The notes under the pieces: model-generated
Told to the model about the DNA's origin: nothing
The model's database searches: none
Seen by the model: only the letters and a program-made list of their open reading frames with translations
Translations under genes and position numbers: made by a program
Source of the DNA: JAFNAG01 sp963824985
GTDB taxonomy: Bacteria; Acidobacteriota; UBA6911
Direction: 5' to 3'
Assembly: GCA_963824985.1 (NCBI GenBank)
Contig: CAWGRQ010000018.1
Location: 1-64,000, forward strand
DNA: 64,000 nt
Shown: in pieces, positions 45,818-54,060 of the stretch
How the letters are laid out: each line of letters begins with the position of its first letter
Numbering within the stretch: the first letter of the stretch is position 1

Positions 45818-47247
45818 CACAAATCCGCTCCATCGGGCCGGCACGGCATCGGCAATTCGCGTTTGAGGAAGCGGCCTCTGCCGGGATTCCCTCTTACCTC
45901 GCCGTTGGACCAGAGTATCTCGCCCCGCGAAATCGTGATCCTGGGCCACCCCTTCACTTTGATCCCTTCAAATGCGGTGTAATCCATCCGGTCGTGCAAC
46001 ATCTCTCTGCCTATCGTGACCTCGACTTCCGGCGCCCAGATGGCCAGATCTGCGTCGCTCCCCACTGCAATGACACCTTTGCGGGGATAGAGGCCGTAGA
46101 TTCTGGCCGCATTCGTGGCTGTCAAGGCCACGAAGGTGTGGATGTCGATGCGCCCCTTGCCGACCCCTTCCGAAAACAGCAAAGGCAGCCGGGTTTCGAG
46201 GCCGGGGATGCCGTTCGGGACCTTCGTAAAGGGGGCATTGAGCCCGTGCGCCTGTTTCCCTTGCGGGTCCTGGTACCGGTAAGGCGCGTGATCCGAAGAG
46301 ACCACCTGGACGAGGCCCGAAGTCAGGCTCTGCCACAACGCTTCCTGATCGGCCTGCTCGCGCGCCGGCGGGCTGAATATCAGCTTTGCCCCTTCGAATC
46401 CCGGCTTGTCGAGGTCGGCAGCGGTGAGAAGCAGGTATTGAGGACAGGTTTCGGCATAAATCTTCAAACCGCGGCTTCGGGCCCAGGCGATCTGTTCAAG
46501 CGCCTCCCGGCCGGACACATGCACAATCAGGATGGGGACGTCGACCAATTCCGCCAGGGCGATCACGCGGTGCGTGGCCTCGCGCTCTGCGATCTGCGGT
46601 CGTGATATCGGGTGGAAGCGCGGCGCCGTCCACCCCGCCCGCAGCAGCCGTTCGGTCATCCAGGCGATCAAGTCGCTGTTTTCCGCATGGACCATCACCA
46701 TGGCGCCCGTGCGTTTCGCAACGTCGAGCACATCCAGAATCTGCCGGTCGGCAAGCTTGAGCGCGTCGTATGTGGTGTAGATTTTGAGGGAGGTATATCC
46801 CTGCCGGATCAGTTCAGGCAATTCCCGCTCCACGACGTTCGGCGTCGGGTCGGAGATGATCAGGTGGAATCCGTAATCGACGAAGGCCTTCCCTTCCGCC
46901 TCCTGATGATAGGCCCGGACGACTTCGGCCAGCGATTGCCCGCGGTGCTGGGCAGCAAAAGGGATAAGGGTCGTGGTCCCTCCGGCAGCGGCGGACACTC
47001 CGCCCGAGTAGAAATCATCCGCTGTGATCAGCCCGGTCGAAGATTTCTGGGCGATGTGGCAGTGGCTGTCGATGCCGCCCGGCAGGACCAGCATCCCTGC
47101 TGCATCGATGGTCTCGTGCGCATCACCCTGCAGGTTGCCGGCGAGGACGGCGATTTGCCCCGCGCGGACTCCGATGTCGCAACGCAACCGGTCCTCCGCT
47201 GTGATGACCATGCCATTCCGAATGATCAGATCATAGCTCGCAGGCAT
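45817..47247 (-). CDS. Dihydropyrimidinase/D-hydantoinase
   Basis: A cyclic amidohydrolase that opens hydantoin or dihydropyrimidine rings. Metal ligands are intact: His-x-His in GGIDSHCHIAQKS, the carboxylated Lys in TSLKIYTTYDALK, His in VMVHAENSD, His in LIVHVSGREALEQI and Asp in VVSSDHAPYRY. The 476-residue length is typical. The ATG at 47247 follows CAGGGGAATCGT and lies 16 bases after the DapA-like gene; its stop overlaps the racemase start by four bases. The three genes form an operon for hydantoin or ring-amide breakdown. Whether the natural substrate is a pyrimidine or a hydantoin is not clear. Confidence 0.85.
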   Translation of the reverse strand: MPASYDLIIRNGMVITAEDRLRCDIGVRAGQIAVLAGNLQGDAHETIDAAGMLVLPGGIDSHCHIAQKSSTGLITADDFYSGGVSAAAGGTTTLIPFAAQHRGQSLAEVVRAYHQEAEGKAFVDYGFHLIISDPTPNVVERELPELIRQGYTSLKIYTTYDALKLADRQILDVLDVAKRTGAMVMVHAENSDLIAWMTERLLRAGWTAPRFHPISRPQIAEREATHRVIALAELVDVPILIVHVSGREALEQIAWARSRGLKIYAETCPQYLLLTAADLDKPGFEGAKLIFSPPAREQADQEALWQSLTSGLVQVVSSDHAPYRYQDPQGKQAHGLNAPFTKVPNGIPGLETRLPLLFSEGVGKGRIDIHTFVALTATNAARIYGLYPRKGVIAVGSDADLAIWAPEVEVTIGREMLHDRMDYTAFEGIKVKGWPRITISRGEILWSNGEVRGNPGRGRFLKRELPMPCRPDGADL

Positions 47248-47263
47248 ACGATTCCCCTGCCGC

Positions 47264-48193
47264 TCAGGATTTCCCGAGCCGGTGCAAAGCGCGATCGAGA
47301 CGCTCCTGCAGCGAATCGAGCTCGCGCATGTCGGTTGAGTCCATGACCACGCCCGGGCTGCGCACTTTGGCCGTGGCGATCGCGCCGCGTCGGCGCAGGA
47401 TCTCTTTGCGGACCGCCAGCCCATAGCCGGGCTGCTGTTCGTAAGTTGCCAGAGGCAGATAGGCATCGTAGATAGTTTCAGCACCATCGGGGTCGCCGGC
47501 AACGAATCGCTCGTAGACCTGCACCAGCATTTCCGGATAGGCAAATCCCGTCATGACGCCGTCGGCGCCCCGACTTAGTTCCTGGGGCAGGTACAGCCCT
47601 CCGTTGCCGACCAGAATGCTGACGCGCCTCTGGCCTTGCTGCTCGTCGGCACGAATCCTGGAGAGCTTGCGCAGGCTCGGGCAGTCCTCAGCCTTCAGCA
47701 TGACGAGCTGCGGGAAGGAACTCACCAGGCGGCCGAAAACGGCGGCGGGCAGGAATACGCCTGTGGCTTGAGGATAATCCTGGTAGGCGACCGGCACGCC
47801 AGGCCCGAGGGCCTCAAACACGCCGGCATAGTATTCATACAACTGATCGTCACTGCGAAGACCCATCACCGGGGCAATCATGACTCCGGCAGCGCCAGCA
47901 TCCATCGCGGTCCAGGCGAGTGTCCTTATATTCGCAAAGGCCGCGTTGCTGACTCCGGCAATGACCGGGACGCGGCCACGAAGCACGCGGAGGACATGCC
48001 GGGTGAATTTTCCCGTTTCTTCGAAGGAGAGCTTCTGTGCCTCTCCCATCATCCCCAGAATCGTGATGCCGTGGACCCCATTCCCGAGATAAAAGTCGAT
48101 CAGCGAATCGACGCTGCCGTAATCGATTTCTCCGCTATCGGTGAATGGGGTGGCCGAGATCATGAAAACGCCCTTGGTTTGCTCGCTTAACAT
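47264..48193 (-). CDS. Dihydrodipicolinate synthase family (DapA/NanA-like) aldolase
   Basis: A 309-residue class I aldolase-type barrel. The Schiff-base lysine is Lys167 in VMLKAEDCPSL and the catalytic Tyr137 is in PVAYQDYPQATG (YN.P in true DapA). TILGMMGEAQKLSFEETGKF matches the substrate loop, but the usual GTTGE is GMMGE, so the substrate differs from that of lysine biosynthesis. It is the first gene of the hydantoinase operon, which suggests a role in handling a 2-oxoacid or aldehyde from that pathway. The ATG 48193 is not preceded by a clear ribosome site. Confidence 0.85.
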   Translation of the reverse strand: MLSEQTKGVFMISATPFTDSGEIDYGSVDSLIDFYLGNGVHGITILGMMGEAQKLSFEETGKFTRHVLRVLRGRVPVIAGVSNAAFANIRTLAWTAMDAGAAGVMIAPVMGLRSDDQLYEYYAGVFEALGPGVPVAYQDYPQATGVFLPAAVFGRLVSSFPQLVMLKAEDCPSLRKLSRIRADEQQGQRRVSILVGNGGLYLPQELSRGADGVMTGFAYPEMLVQVYERFVAGDPDGAETIYDAYLPLATYEQQPGYGLAVRKEILRRRGAIATAKVRSPGVVMDSTDMRELDSLQERLDRALHRLGKS

Positions 48194-48336
48194 GACGTCG
48201 AGTATAACAGTTTTGGGAGCGGGCTACTAAGCCGCGAAATATCACGCCGATTCCCAATCGGGATCATACACACTGGATTCGTTTCGTGCCGCGGTCAGCC
48301 CCCGTCCGCCGACCCGAATGTGCCTTGATTCCCTGC

Positions 48337-48624
48337 CTAGTCGACCGGCACAAACAGTTCCTGCGTCCGGCTTTCTATCTGGTTGGCCAGACCGTTGACG
48401 ACATACTCCGTGAAATACGGCGCGGCCCGATGTGCGTCCAGCGCCGCCTGGCTGTCGTATTGTTCATAGAAACAGAAGCTCCGAGGATCTTCCGTGGATT
48501 GATGACCGACATACATGCGGCAGCCCGGCTCCCGCCGGCTGTGTTCCTGCAGGATGCGGATCAGGTCAAGCGTTCTTGCTTCCTTCCCGGGCCATACCTT
48601 GAAATGCACTATCAGTACGATCAT
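48337..48624 (-). CDS. Antibiotic biosynthesis monooxygenase (ABM) fold protein
   Basis: A 95-residue dimeric alpha+beta barrel. MIVLIVHFKVWPGKEARTLD, LIRILQEHSRREPGCRMYVG and SFCFYEQYDSQAALDAHRAA-PYFTEYV follow the ABM domain pattern (EPGC and E.Y). Such proteins are quinone-handling monooxygenases or YgiN-like. The ATG at 48624 follows TGAAAGGAATCGC, which decides the start over an upstream frame. It is 57 bases downstream of the hypothetical gene on the same strand and may be co-transcribed with it. Confidence 0.82.
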   Translation of the reverse strand: MIVLIVHFKVWPGKEARTLDLIRILQEHSRREPGCRMYVGHQSTEDPRSFCFYEQYDSQAALDAHRAAPYFTEYVVNGLANQIESRTQELFVPVD

Positions 48625-48680
48625 GCGATTCCTTTCATGAGACAACGAATCCGGCCCTGTCACTCCTGCTCCCTCAATCA

Positions 48681-49298
48681 CTACCCCCGATATACCGTCC
48701 AGCGGGATTGCATGATGCGATCTTCAAATATCATGGTGTTATCGTTGACGACGGTAAAAAAGCAGGTGAAGCTCTTGACCCACGTCATATCCTGATCGTT
48801 GTATTTCTTCGGCTCGTGATCTTCGACGACAAAATGAAGAAATCCGTCGCCGATCTGGTACGCTCCGATATCAAGGGTCATCAGATGATTCATGACCGCC
48901 TGCTGGGAGAATCTCAGCGTCTCATCGAGAATCAACTGGGTGTACAAAATGCCATACGTAGTCTGCGCCTGAGAATTCCAGATCCCGGCGAAACGAAAAT
49001 CCGGCGTCGGCGCCCGATTCTCCGAACCAAACGCGCGGGGATTCACGGACCGCAAAGCAGACGAACCATAATTTTGCGATCGGAGGGTAAGCTCTTTCAA
49101 GGATTGAAAGGGGCCCGGGGGAACACCGGTCGATCCTTTTACCTGGAGATACTCTTCATGGGCGCCCCGAACTCCGGACTCAAAGAAGGCGAGGCAGCTC
49201 CGGCACAGATGCCTGCCTGAATGCCCCTGGACCGACTGGCAAAGACCGGTGGTGCCGCCGGCGCATGTGTGACTGGCCTGGCAGTGATCAAGTTGCAT
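48681..49298 (-). CDS. Hypothetical protein with Cys/His-rich N-terminus
   Basis: A 205-residue protein starting at ATG 49298 behind GAGAGAGGTCCT. The first about 40 residues have seven Cys and several His (MQLDHCQASHTCAG, TTGLCQSVQGHSGRHLCRSC), which looks like a metal-binding zinc ribbon. The remainder (FRFAGIWNSQAQTTYGILYT, FLHFVVEDHEPKKYNDQDMT, TCFFTVVNDNTMIFEDRIMQ) is beta-rich with many aromatics. I do not recognise the family and give no function. Confidence 0.55.
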   Translation of the reverse strand: MQLDHCQASHTCAGGTTGLCQSVQGHSGRHLCRSCLAFFESGVRGAHEEYLQVKGSTGVPPGPFQSLKELTLRSQNYGSSALRSVNPRAFGSENRAPTPDFRFAGIWNSQAQTTYGILYTQLILDETLRFSQQAVMNHLMTLDIGAYQIGDGFLHFVVEDHEPKKYNDQDMTWVKSFTCFFTVVNDNTMIFEDRIMQSRWTVYRG

Positions 49299-49670
49299 AG
49301 GACCTCTCTCCGAACGGAAAGATGCAAGATGGTATGGATCATACTACGAAAGCAAAAAGGGGACATGCCTAATATCCTTTTCGCGTTTCTGCGTGCCGGC
49401 GCGGCGATTGGAAATAAAGGAAACTGTTTAGGCATGTGGTCAGCGGCAGCGAAAAGCGGCCACGGATTCCACGGATTTTTTAAAGGCACTACCATTAGGG
49501 GAGAGTTTCCTGCACCCTCCAGGAGGTTGGCAAAGACGAAATCATCTGGCGCGCCTCAATATGCGCTTACCTTGTGCATTTAGATCGGTGGAATCCGTGG
49601 CTGCTTTGAAAAGAGCTAAATAACTACGAATAAAGAATGTCTCCCCGTTTGCCCCTGAAACCCGACGGCA
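49299..49670. other. Intergenic region with imperfect inverted repeat
   Basis: About 370 bases. CGGCCACGGATTCCACGGAT (49457-49476) pairs with GGTGGAATCCGTGGCTG (about 49586-49602), a member of the CCACGGATT repeat family. No coding frame is convincing. It may stop transcription of the downstream genes. Confidence 0.5.
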
Positions 49671-50990
49671 TCATGCGCCCAGGCAACACTTTTTGTATTT
49701 GAGCCCGCTGCCGCAGGGGCACGGATCGTTGCGCCCGGCCAGGCTGCGATCCCCCGTCCCGCCGGCAGGCGCCGCCGCGGCCAAATGTTCAGAAGTGCGC
49801 ATCTCCGGCGGCCGGGATGCCAGGCGGACCAGGACCGGCAGGCTGTGAGTGAAAAATCGTTTGAAACCGGCACACAGGTAATTCAAGCCCTCTTCCCCAT
49901 CGGGAGTCTTCAAAAACCGGTCCTTCGGACAGCCGCCGTTGCACATGGGCCGGACATCGCAGTTCAGACAGTAACGCGGCAGGGCATCCCATTTGGCCTG
50001 GCCGAAAGATCTCTGCTCCGGGCAGTCCAGCAGCACGGATAACGGCGTTTCCCGGATGTTGCCCCAGCGATGCGCCGGATTGACATAGTGATCGCAGGCA
50101 TAAAAATCCCCGTTGTGTTCCAGGACCGGAATATCGCCGCAGGTTTCCCGAAAAACGCACAACGCATGCTCTTCACCGCGCGCCGGGCTGCCGGCCTCCT
50201 CAAACAACTGCACTTGAATCTTCCCGATGTCGTGCCTGACCCACTCATCGAAGATGGTACAGAGGAAAGCTCCGTAAGCCTCTGCCGGCACGGACCGGGG
50301 GCTCACTCCTTCATGCGCGCCCGGGTCGCGTTCCACCAGGGGCAGGAATCCGAGGTACCGTCCGCCAATCTCTTTGAAATAGCGGTAGACGCGCTTGGGG
50401 TGGCGAACGTTGACATCGTGCACAACACACAGGAGATCGCACGGGATCTTGTGTCGCCGCAGGAGCCTGAACCCACGCAGCGCATTCTGATGGGTCGGCT
50501 TTTGCCCCCGGCTCACCCGATACGGGTCGTGCAGGTCCGGCGGGCCGTCCAGGCTGAGCCCGACCCCAAACCCTTCGGCAGCCAGAAACCGGCACCACTC
50601 TTCGTCCAGCAGAATCCCATTGGTCTGTATGCCGTTCGTGATCCGCCGGCCCGGCAACCGATGCTTCCGTTGCAGCTCGACAATGCGACGGAAATAATCC
50701 AGGCCCAGGATGGTAGGTTCCCCGCCATGCCAGGAAAAACTGACCACCGGCCCAGGGGCAACCGCGATGTGCTGGACGATGTAAGCCTCCAGCAAGTCGT
50801 CGGGCATGCGAAACGGCTCGCCTTCCGGGTATAGACCCTCCTTGGAGAGGTAATAGCAGTAACGGCAATCCAGGTTGCAGGTTGGGCCTGCGGGCTTGGC
50901 GAAAATCTGAAAACCACGGGAAGTTGCCGCCACTGTCTGATCCTCCGCCTCCGGGCTGCCTGGCTCCATGAGCCCGGTCTCAGGATACAT
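49671..50990 (-). CDS. Anaerobic sulfatase-maturase-like radical SAM/SPASM protein with SEC-C tail
   Basis: A 439-residue radical SAM enzyme. The [4Fe-4S] motif is Cys38, Cys42 and Cys45 in GPTCNLDCRYCYY. SFSWHGGEPTILGLDYFRRI and TNGIQTNGILLDEEWCRFLA are as in anSME enzymes, which oxidise a Cys or Ser in sulfatases to formylglycine. The SPASM part has LCVFRETCGDIPVLEHNGDF-YACDHYV and CLNCDVRPMCNGGCPKDRFL. The last 22 residues (GRNDPCPCGSGLKYKKCCLG) are a SEC-C zinc motif. No sulfatase gene is present in the window, so its client may be encoded elsewhere. Confidence 0.88.
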   Translation of the reverse strand: MYPETGLMEPGSPEAEDQTVAATSRGFQIFAKPAGPTCNLDCRYCYYLSKEGLYPEGEPFRMPDDLLEAYIVQHIAVAPGPVVSFSWHGGEPTILGLDYFRRIVELQRKHRLPGRRITNGIQTNGILLDEEWCRFLAAEGFGVGLSLDGPPDLHDPYRVSRGQKPTHQNALRGFRLLRRHKIPCDLLCVVHDVNVRHPKRVYRYFKEIGGRYLGFLPLVERDPGAHEGVSPRSVPAEAYGAFLCTIFDEWVRHDIGKIQVQLFEEAGSPARGEEHALCVFRETCGDIPVLEHNGDFYACDHYVNPAHRWGNIRETPLSVLLDCPEQRSFGQAKWDALPRYCLNCDVRPMCNGGCPKDRFLKTPDGEEGLNYLCAGFKRFFTHSLPVLVRLASRPPEMRTSEHLAAAAPAGGTGDRSLAGRNDPCPCGSGLKYKKCCLGA

Positions 50991-51107
50991 GATATCAAAC
51001 CTGACTCTGCGGGGCAGATCGAACCCTTATCCCGGATCAGGGCAGCGCGGTTTGCGTTGTGGATCCGGCGCCATTCGGGGTAGGATAGCCAAAAATGGAG
51101 GAATACC

Positions 51108-51965
51108 TTGGACCAGAAAATTGTGGATCTTTATGATGAATATGCCAAGGGAGAAATGAGCCGCAGGTACTTCCTGGAACGCCTGGCGCAACTCGCCGGC
51201 GGCACGGCGGCGGCCCTGGCGCTCATGCCTCTCCTGGAAAACAATACCGCCCTGGCGCAGATCGTGGCCGAAAACGATGACCGCCTGGCGGTTGCCCGTC
51301 TGGAATACGATGCCGGCGGCGTCAAAATCAGCGGCTATCTGGCGCGGCTCAAGGGCGGCCAGAAGCGGCCGGCGGTCATTGTCATTCACGAAAACCGGGG
51401 CCTCACTCCGCACATTCAGGATGTAGCCCGGCGTCTGGCGTTGGATGGATTCCTGGCCTTCGCTCCGGACATGTTATCGCCTCTGGGCGGCACCCCGGAA
51501 GACGCAACCAAAGCGACTCAAATGATCGGCACGCTGAATGCCGACGAAACCGTGGCGCGCCTGGCGGCCGCGGTCCCATTCATGGCTCACCACACCGAAT
51601 CCACCGGCAAGGTCGGCGCCATCGGTTTCTGCTGGGGTGGCGCCATGGCCAACCGGCTTGCCGCCGCGGGCACATCACTCAACGCCAGCGTTCCCTATTA
51701 CGGCAGGCAGCTCCCGGCCGCGGACGTACCTAAAATCACGGCTCCGCTGCTGCTTCAATACGGATCCCTCGACCAGGGCATCAACGCAGGGATTCCGGCT
51801 TACGAGGCCGCGCTCAAGGCAAATAACAAGCCTTACGAACTGTTCATGTATGAAGGCGCAAACCACGCCTTCAACAACGATACCAATGCGACGCGCTATA
51901 ACAAGGAAGCGGCGACGATGGCCTGGAGCCGCACGATCGCGTTCTTGAAAAAATATCTGATGTAG
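51108..51965 (+). CDS. Dienelactone hydrolase family protein with an N-terminal hydrophobic segment
   Basis: The TTG start at 51108 follows GGAGGAATACC. A twin-Arg-like SRRYFLERLAQLAGGTAAAL (residues 19-38) precedes the hydrolase, and export is possible. The alpha/beta-hydrolase core has IVIHENRGLTPHIQDVARRL, the nucleophile Cys175 in AIGFCWGGAMANRL, Asp in LLLQYGSLDQGINAG and His in EGANHAFNND. This is the dienelactone hydrolase triad (Cys-Asp-His). Substrate is unknown; it may act on esters or lactones. Total length is 285 residues. Confidence 0.85.
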   Translation: MDQKIVDLYDEYAKGEMSRRYFLERLAQLAGGTAAALALMPLLENNTALAQIVAENDDRLAVARLEYDAGGVKISGYLARLKGGQKRPAVIVIHENRGLTPHIQDVARRLALDGFLAFAPDMLSPLGGTPEDATKATQMIGTLNADETVARLAAAVPFMAHHTESTGKVGAIGFCWGGAMANRLAAAGTSLNASVPYYGRQLPAADVPKITAPLLLQYGSLDQGINAGIPAYEAALKANNKPYELFMYEGANHAFNNDTNATRYNKEAATMAWSRTIAFLKKYLM

Positions 51966-52069
51966 ACGGAACGCCGGCGGCAATGAATCACGCTTTCGCT
52001 TTTCGCCCGATTCCTGAAGATTGCGGGAATTCGTGCGTTCCCGATTCCAAAAACCCCGGAGAGGCCTCA

Positions 52070-53458
52070 ATGAGTGACCATCGCAGCAAAGACCAGGAAA
52101 AGACGGGCCTGTGGCAGGACCGCCGGGATTTCATCAAAGCCGGAGCCCTGGTCGGGGCCGGGACGGCGCTGGCGGGTCTGGGTCTGCCGCCGGTAACCGC
52201 AGCGCCCATTAAAGGGAACGCGCGGACTCAATTCAAGGTGAGGCCGATCGATCCGGTCCGGGTGGGGTTTGTCGGCGTCGGGGGCATGGGGTCCGCGCAC
52301 GTTCAGAATTACCTCAACATCGACGGCGTCCAGATCAAGTCTGTCTGCGACATCGTTCCCGCAAAAGTCGAACGGATTCAAAAACTGGTCGTGGACGCCG
52401 GACAACCCAGGCCGGCGGGGTATGCCAAAGGGACCACCGACTTCGTGCGCATGTGCGAAACGGAAGATCTTGACCTGGTGATGAACGCAACCCCCTGGGA
52501 ATGGCATGTACCCGTCTGCGTTGCCGCCATGAAAAACGGCAAGCATGCGGTGACCGAGGTCCCCGCGGCCATGAGCCTCGAAGATTGCTGGCAGCTCGTT
52601 GAAACCGCCGAAAAATATGGCAAGCACTGCCAGATGATGGAGAATTGCTGCTACGACCGGATTGAGCTCATGACGCTTCACATGGTCCGGCGCGGATTGC
52701 TGGGCGAAGTCCTCCATGCGGAGGCGGGTTACCTGCATGATCTTCGCGAAGTGAAATTCAGCAAAGAGGGTGAGGGGCTTTGGCGCCGCGCCTGGGCGCA
52801 GAAGCTCAACGGCAATCTATACCCGACCCACGGCCTCGGTCCGGTGGCCCAGTGCATGAACATTAACCGCGGCGACGCCTTTGATTTCCTGGTATCGATG
52901 AGTGGGCCGAGCCGCGGTCTTCATGAATACGCGGTGGAAACCTTCGGAGCCGATTCCCCGCAGGCAAAGGAGCAATACGTCCTGGGGGACGTCAACACCA
53001 GCCTAATCCGGACTAAGCTCGGCAAGACGATCATTCTGCTTCACGATACCAACCTGCCGCGCCCCTACAGCCGCATTAACCTCGTTCAGGGGACGGAAGG
53101 GATCGCCCACAAGTATCCCGACCGCATCTACATCGAGGGTAAAGCCGCCAAACCCCACCAGTGGGACGACTTCGAGAAGTTCGCAACTGAATTCGAGCAC
53201 CCGCTGTGGAAGGCGATCGCCGCCAAGGGGGAGGGGAGAGGCCACGGCGGCATGGATTACATCGAAGATTACCGTCTGATCTGGTCACTTCGTCACGGTG
53301 AACCGCTGGACCAGGACGTTTACGATGCCGCCGCCTGGAGCGCCGTCGTCGGCGCCAGCTGCGAATCCGTGGCCAGGAAATGCAAACCGGTGGAAATCCC
53401 AGATTTCACGCGCGGGCTGTGGAAATCCAACCCGCCGCTGGGCATCATACCGGCCTAG
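52070..53458 (+). CDS. GH109-like Gfo/Idh/MocA family protein, Tat-exported
   Basis: A 462-residue NAD(P)-dependent enzyme with a Tat signal (RRDFIKAGALVGAGTALAGL) at the N-terminus. The nucleotide site is VRVGFVGVGGMGSAHVQNYL. NATPWEWHVPVCVAAMKNGK, HAVTEVPAAMSLEDCWQLVE, CQMMENCCYDRIELMTLHMV and LYPTHGLGPVAQCMNINRGD match the GH109 type, which uses NAD to cleave alpha-N-acetylgalactosamine. The catalytic His lies in the YPTHGLGP motif. The ATG 52070 follows GGAGAGGCCTCA; the preceding frame from 51983 is not conserved. It sits 104 bases after the dienelactone hydrolase gene, but no link is evident. Confidence 0.85.
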   Translation: MSDHRSKDQEKTGLWQDRRDFIKAGALVGAGTALAGLGLPPVTAAPIKGNARTQFKVRPIDPVRVGFVGVGGMGSAHVQNYLNIDGVQIKSVCDIVPAKVERIQKLVVDAGQPRPAGYAKGTTDFVRMCETEDLDLVMNATPWEWHVPVCVAAMKNGKHAVTEVPAAMSLEDCWQLVETAEKYGKHCQMMENCCYDRIELMTLHMVRRGLLGEVLHAEAGYLHDLREVKFSKEGEGLWRRAWAQKLNGNLYPTHGLGPVAQCMNINRGDAFDFLVSMSGPSRGLHEYAVETFGADSPQAKEQYVLGDVNTSLIRTKLGKTIILLHDTNLPRPYSRINLVQGTEGIAHKYPDRIYIEGKAAKPHQWDDFEKFATEFEHPLWKAIAAKGEGRGHGGMDYIEDYRLIWSLRHGEPLDQDVYDAAAWSAVVGASCESVARKCKPVEIPDFTRGLWKSNPPLGIIPA

Positions 53459-53515
53459 CGCGCATTATTCATGACTGTCTCGCGCTCATCCATCAACAGC
53501 AGTGTGTGGTGCCGA

Positions 53516-53872
53516 AACCGGACCTTATACGCATTTCGCTCGCGACAGGCAAACTCGCTGGAGGCGGGTGCCGGCCCTTTCGGGCCTCATTGCTCGACCA
53601 CTCCCTACCCCGCGCTGACGCGCGGGGCTAGGTACTGCCGGCGCTTCGCGCCTGGATTTCGTAACCATCGCCGCATGCCTCCTGATTTTGGCCACGGGTG
53701 GTAGGCGCGTTCGATTGATCCATGGACATGCATGCCCGAGGCCCGAGGGGCCGGCAGTACCTAGGCCCGGCCGTAAGGCCGGGAATGGGATGAGCCGGGA
53801 ACGAGCGCCGACGGCGCGACACAAAAATTTTTGTTTTTGGCAGCATGAAGATGCGTATAAGGTTCAAGCGTG
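53516..53872. repeat. Dispersed element with inverted ends and internal inverted repeat
   Basis: The left end ACCTTATACGCATTTCGC and the right end GATGCGTATAAGGTTCA share ACCTTATACGCAT as inverted repeats. Inside, GGGCTAGGTACTGCCGGC (about 53625-53642) pairs with GCCGGCAGTACCTAGGCCC (53748-53766). The right-end block (GGGAACGAGCGCCGACGGCG through ATGAAGATGCGTAT) recurs at 60853-60925. No coding frame is credible. It lies between the GH109 gene and the second molybdoenzyme operon. Confidence 0.7.
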
Positions 53873-54060
53873 GAAATTCGCTCATATCATAAGGCTTCGG
53901 GCACACGGATCCGAATCGTTTTCATCCGTGTTCTTCCGTATCCTGAAGTTTCTTGCCGTCCTTTCATCATGAATAAAGCAGGCTGGCGCGCCTCTTTTCA
54001 AAGCCGGCCCATGCCCTGACCGCAAATTCCTGTACCCGCTGGGCATCGAATCGACGTAAA
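53873..54060. other. Short intergenic segment, no gene recognised
   Basis: It includes the arm TCCGTGTTCTTCCGTATCCT (53926-53945), which belongs to the same short-arm family as 36715-36780 and 58709-58800. Otherwise nothing is recognised before the molybdoenzyme start. Confidence 0.4.
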
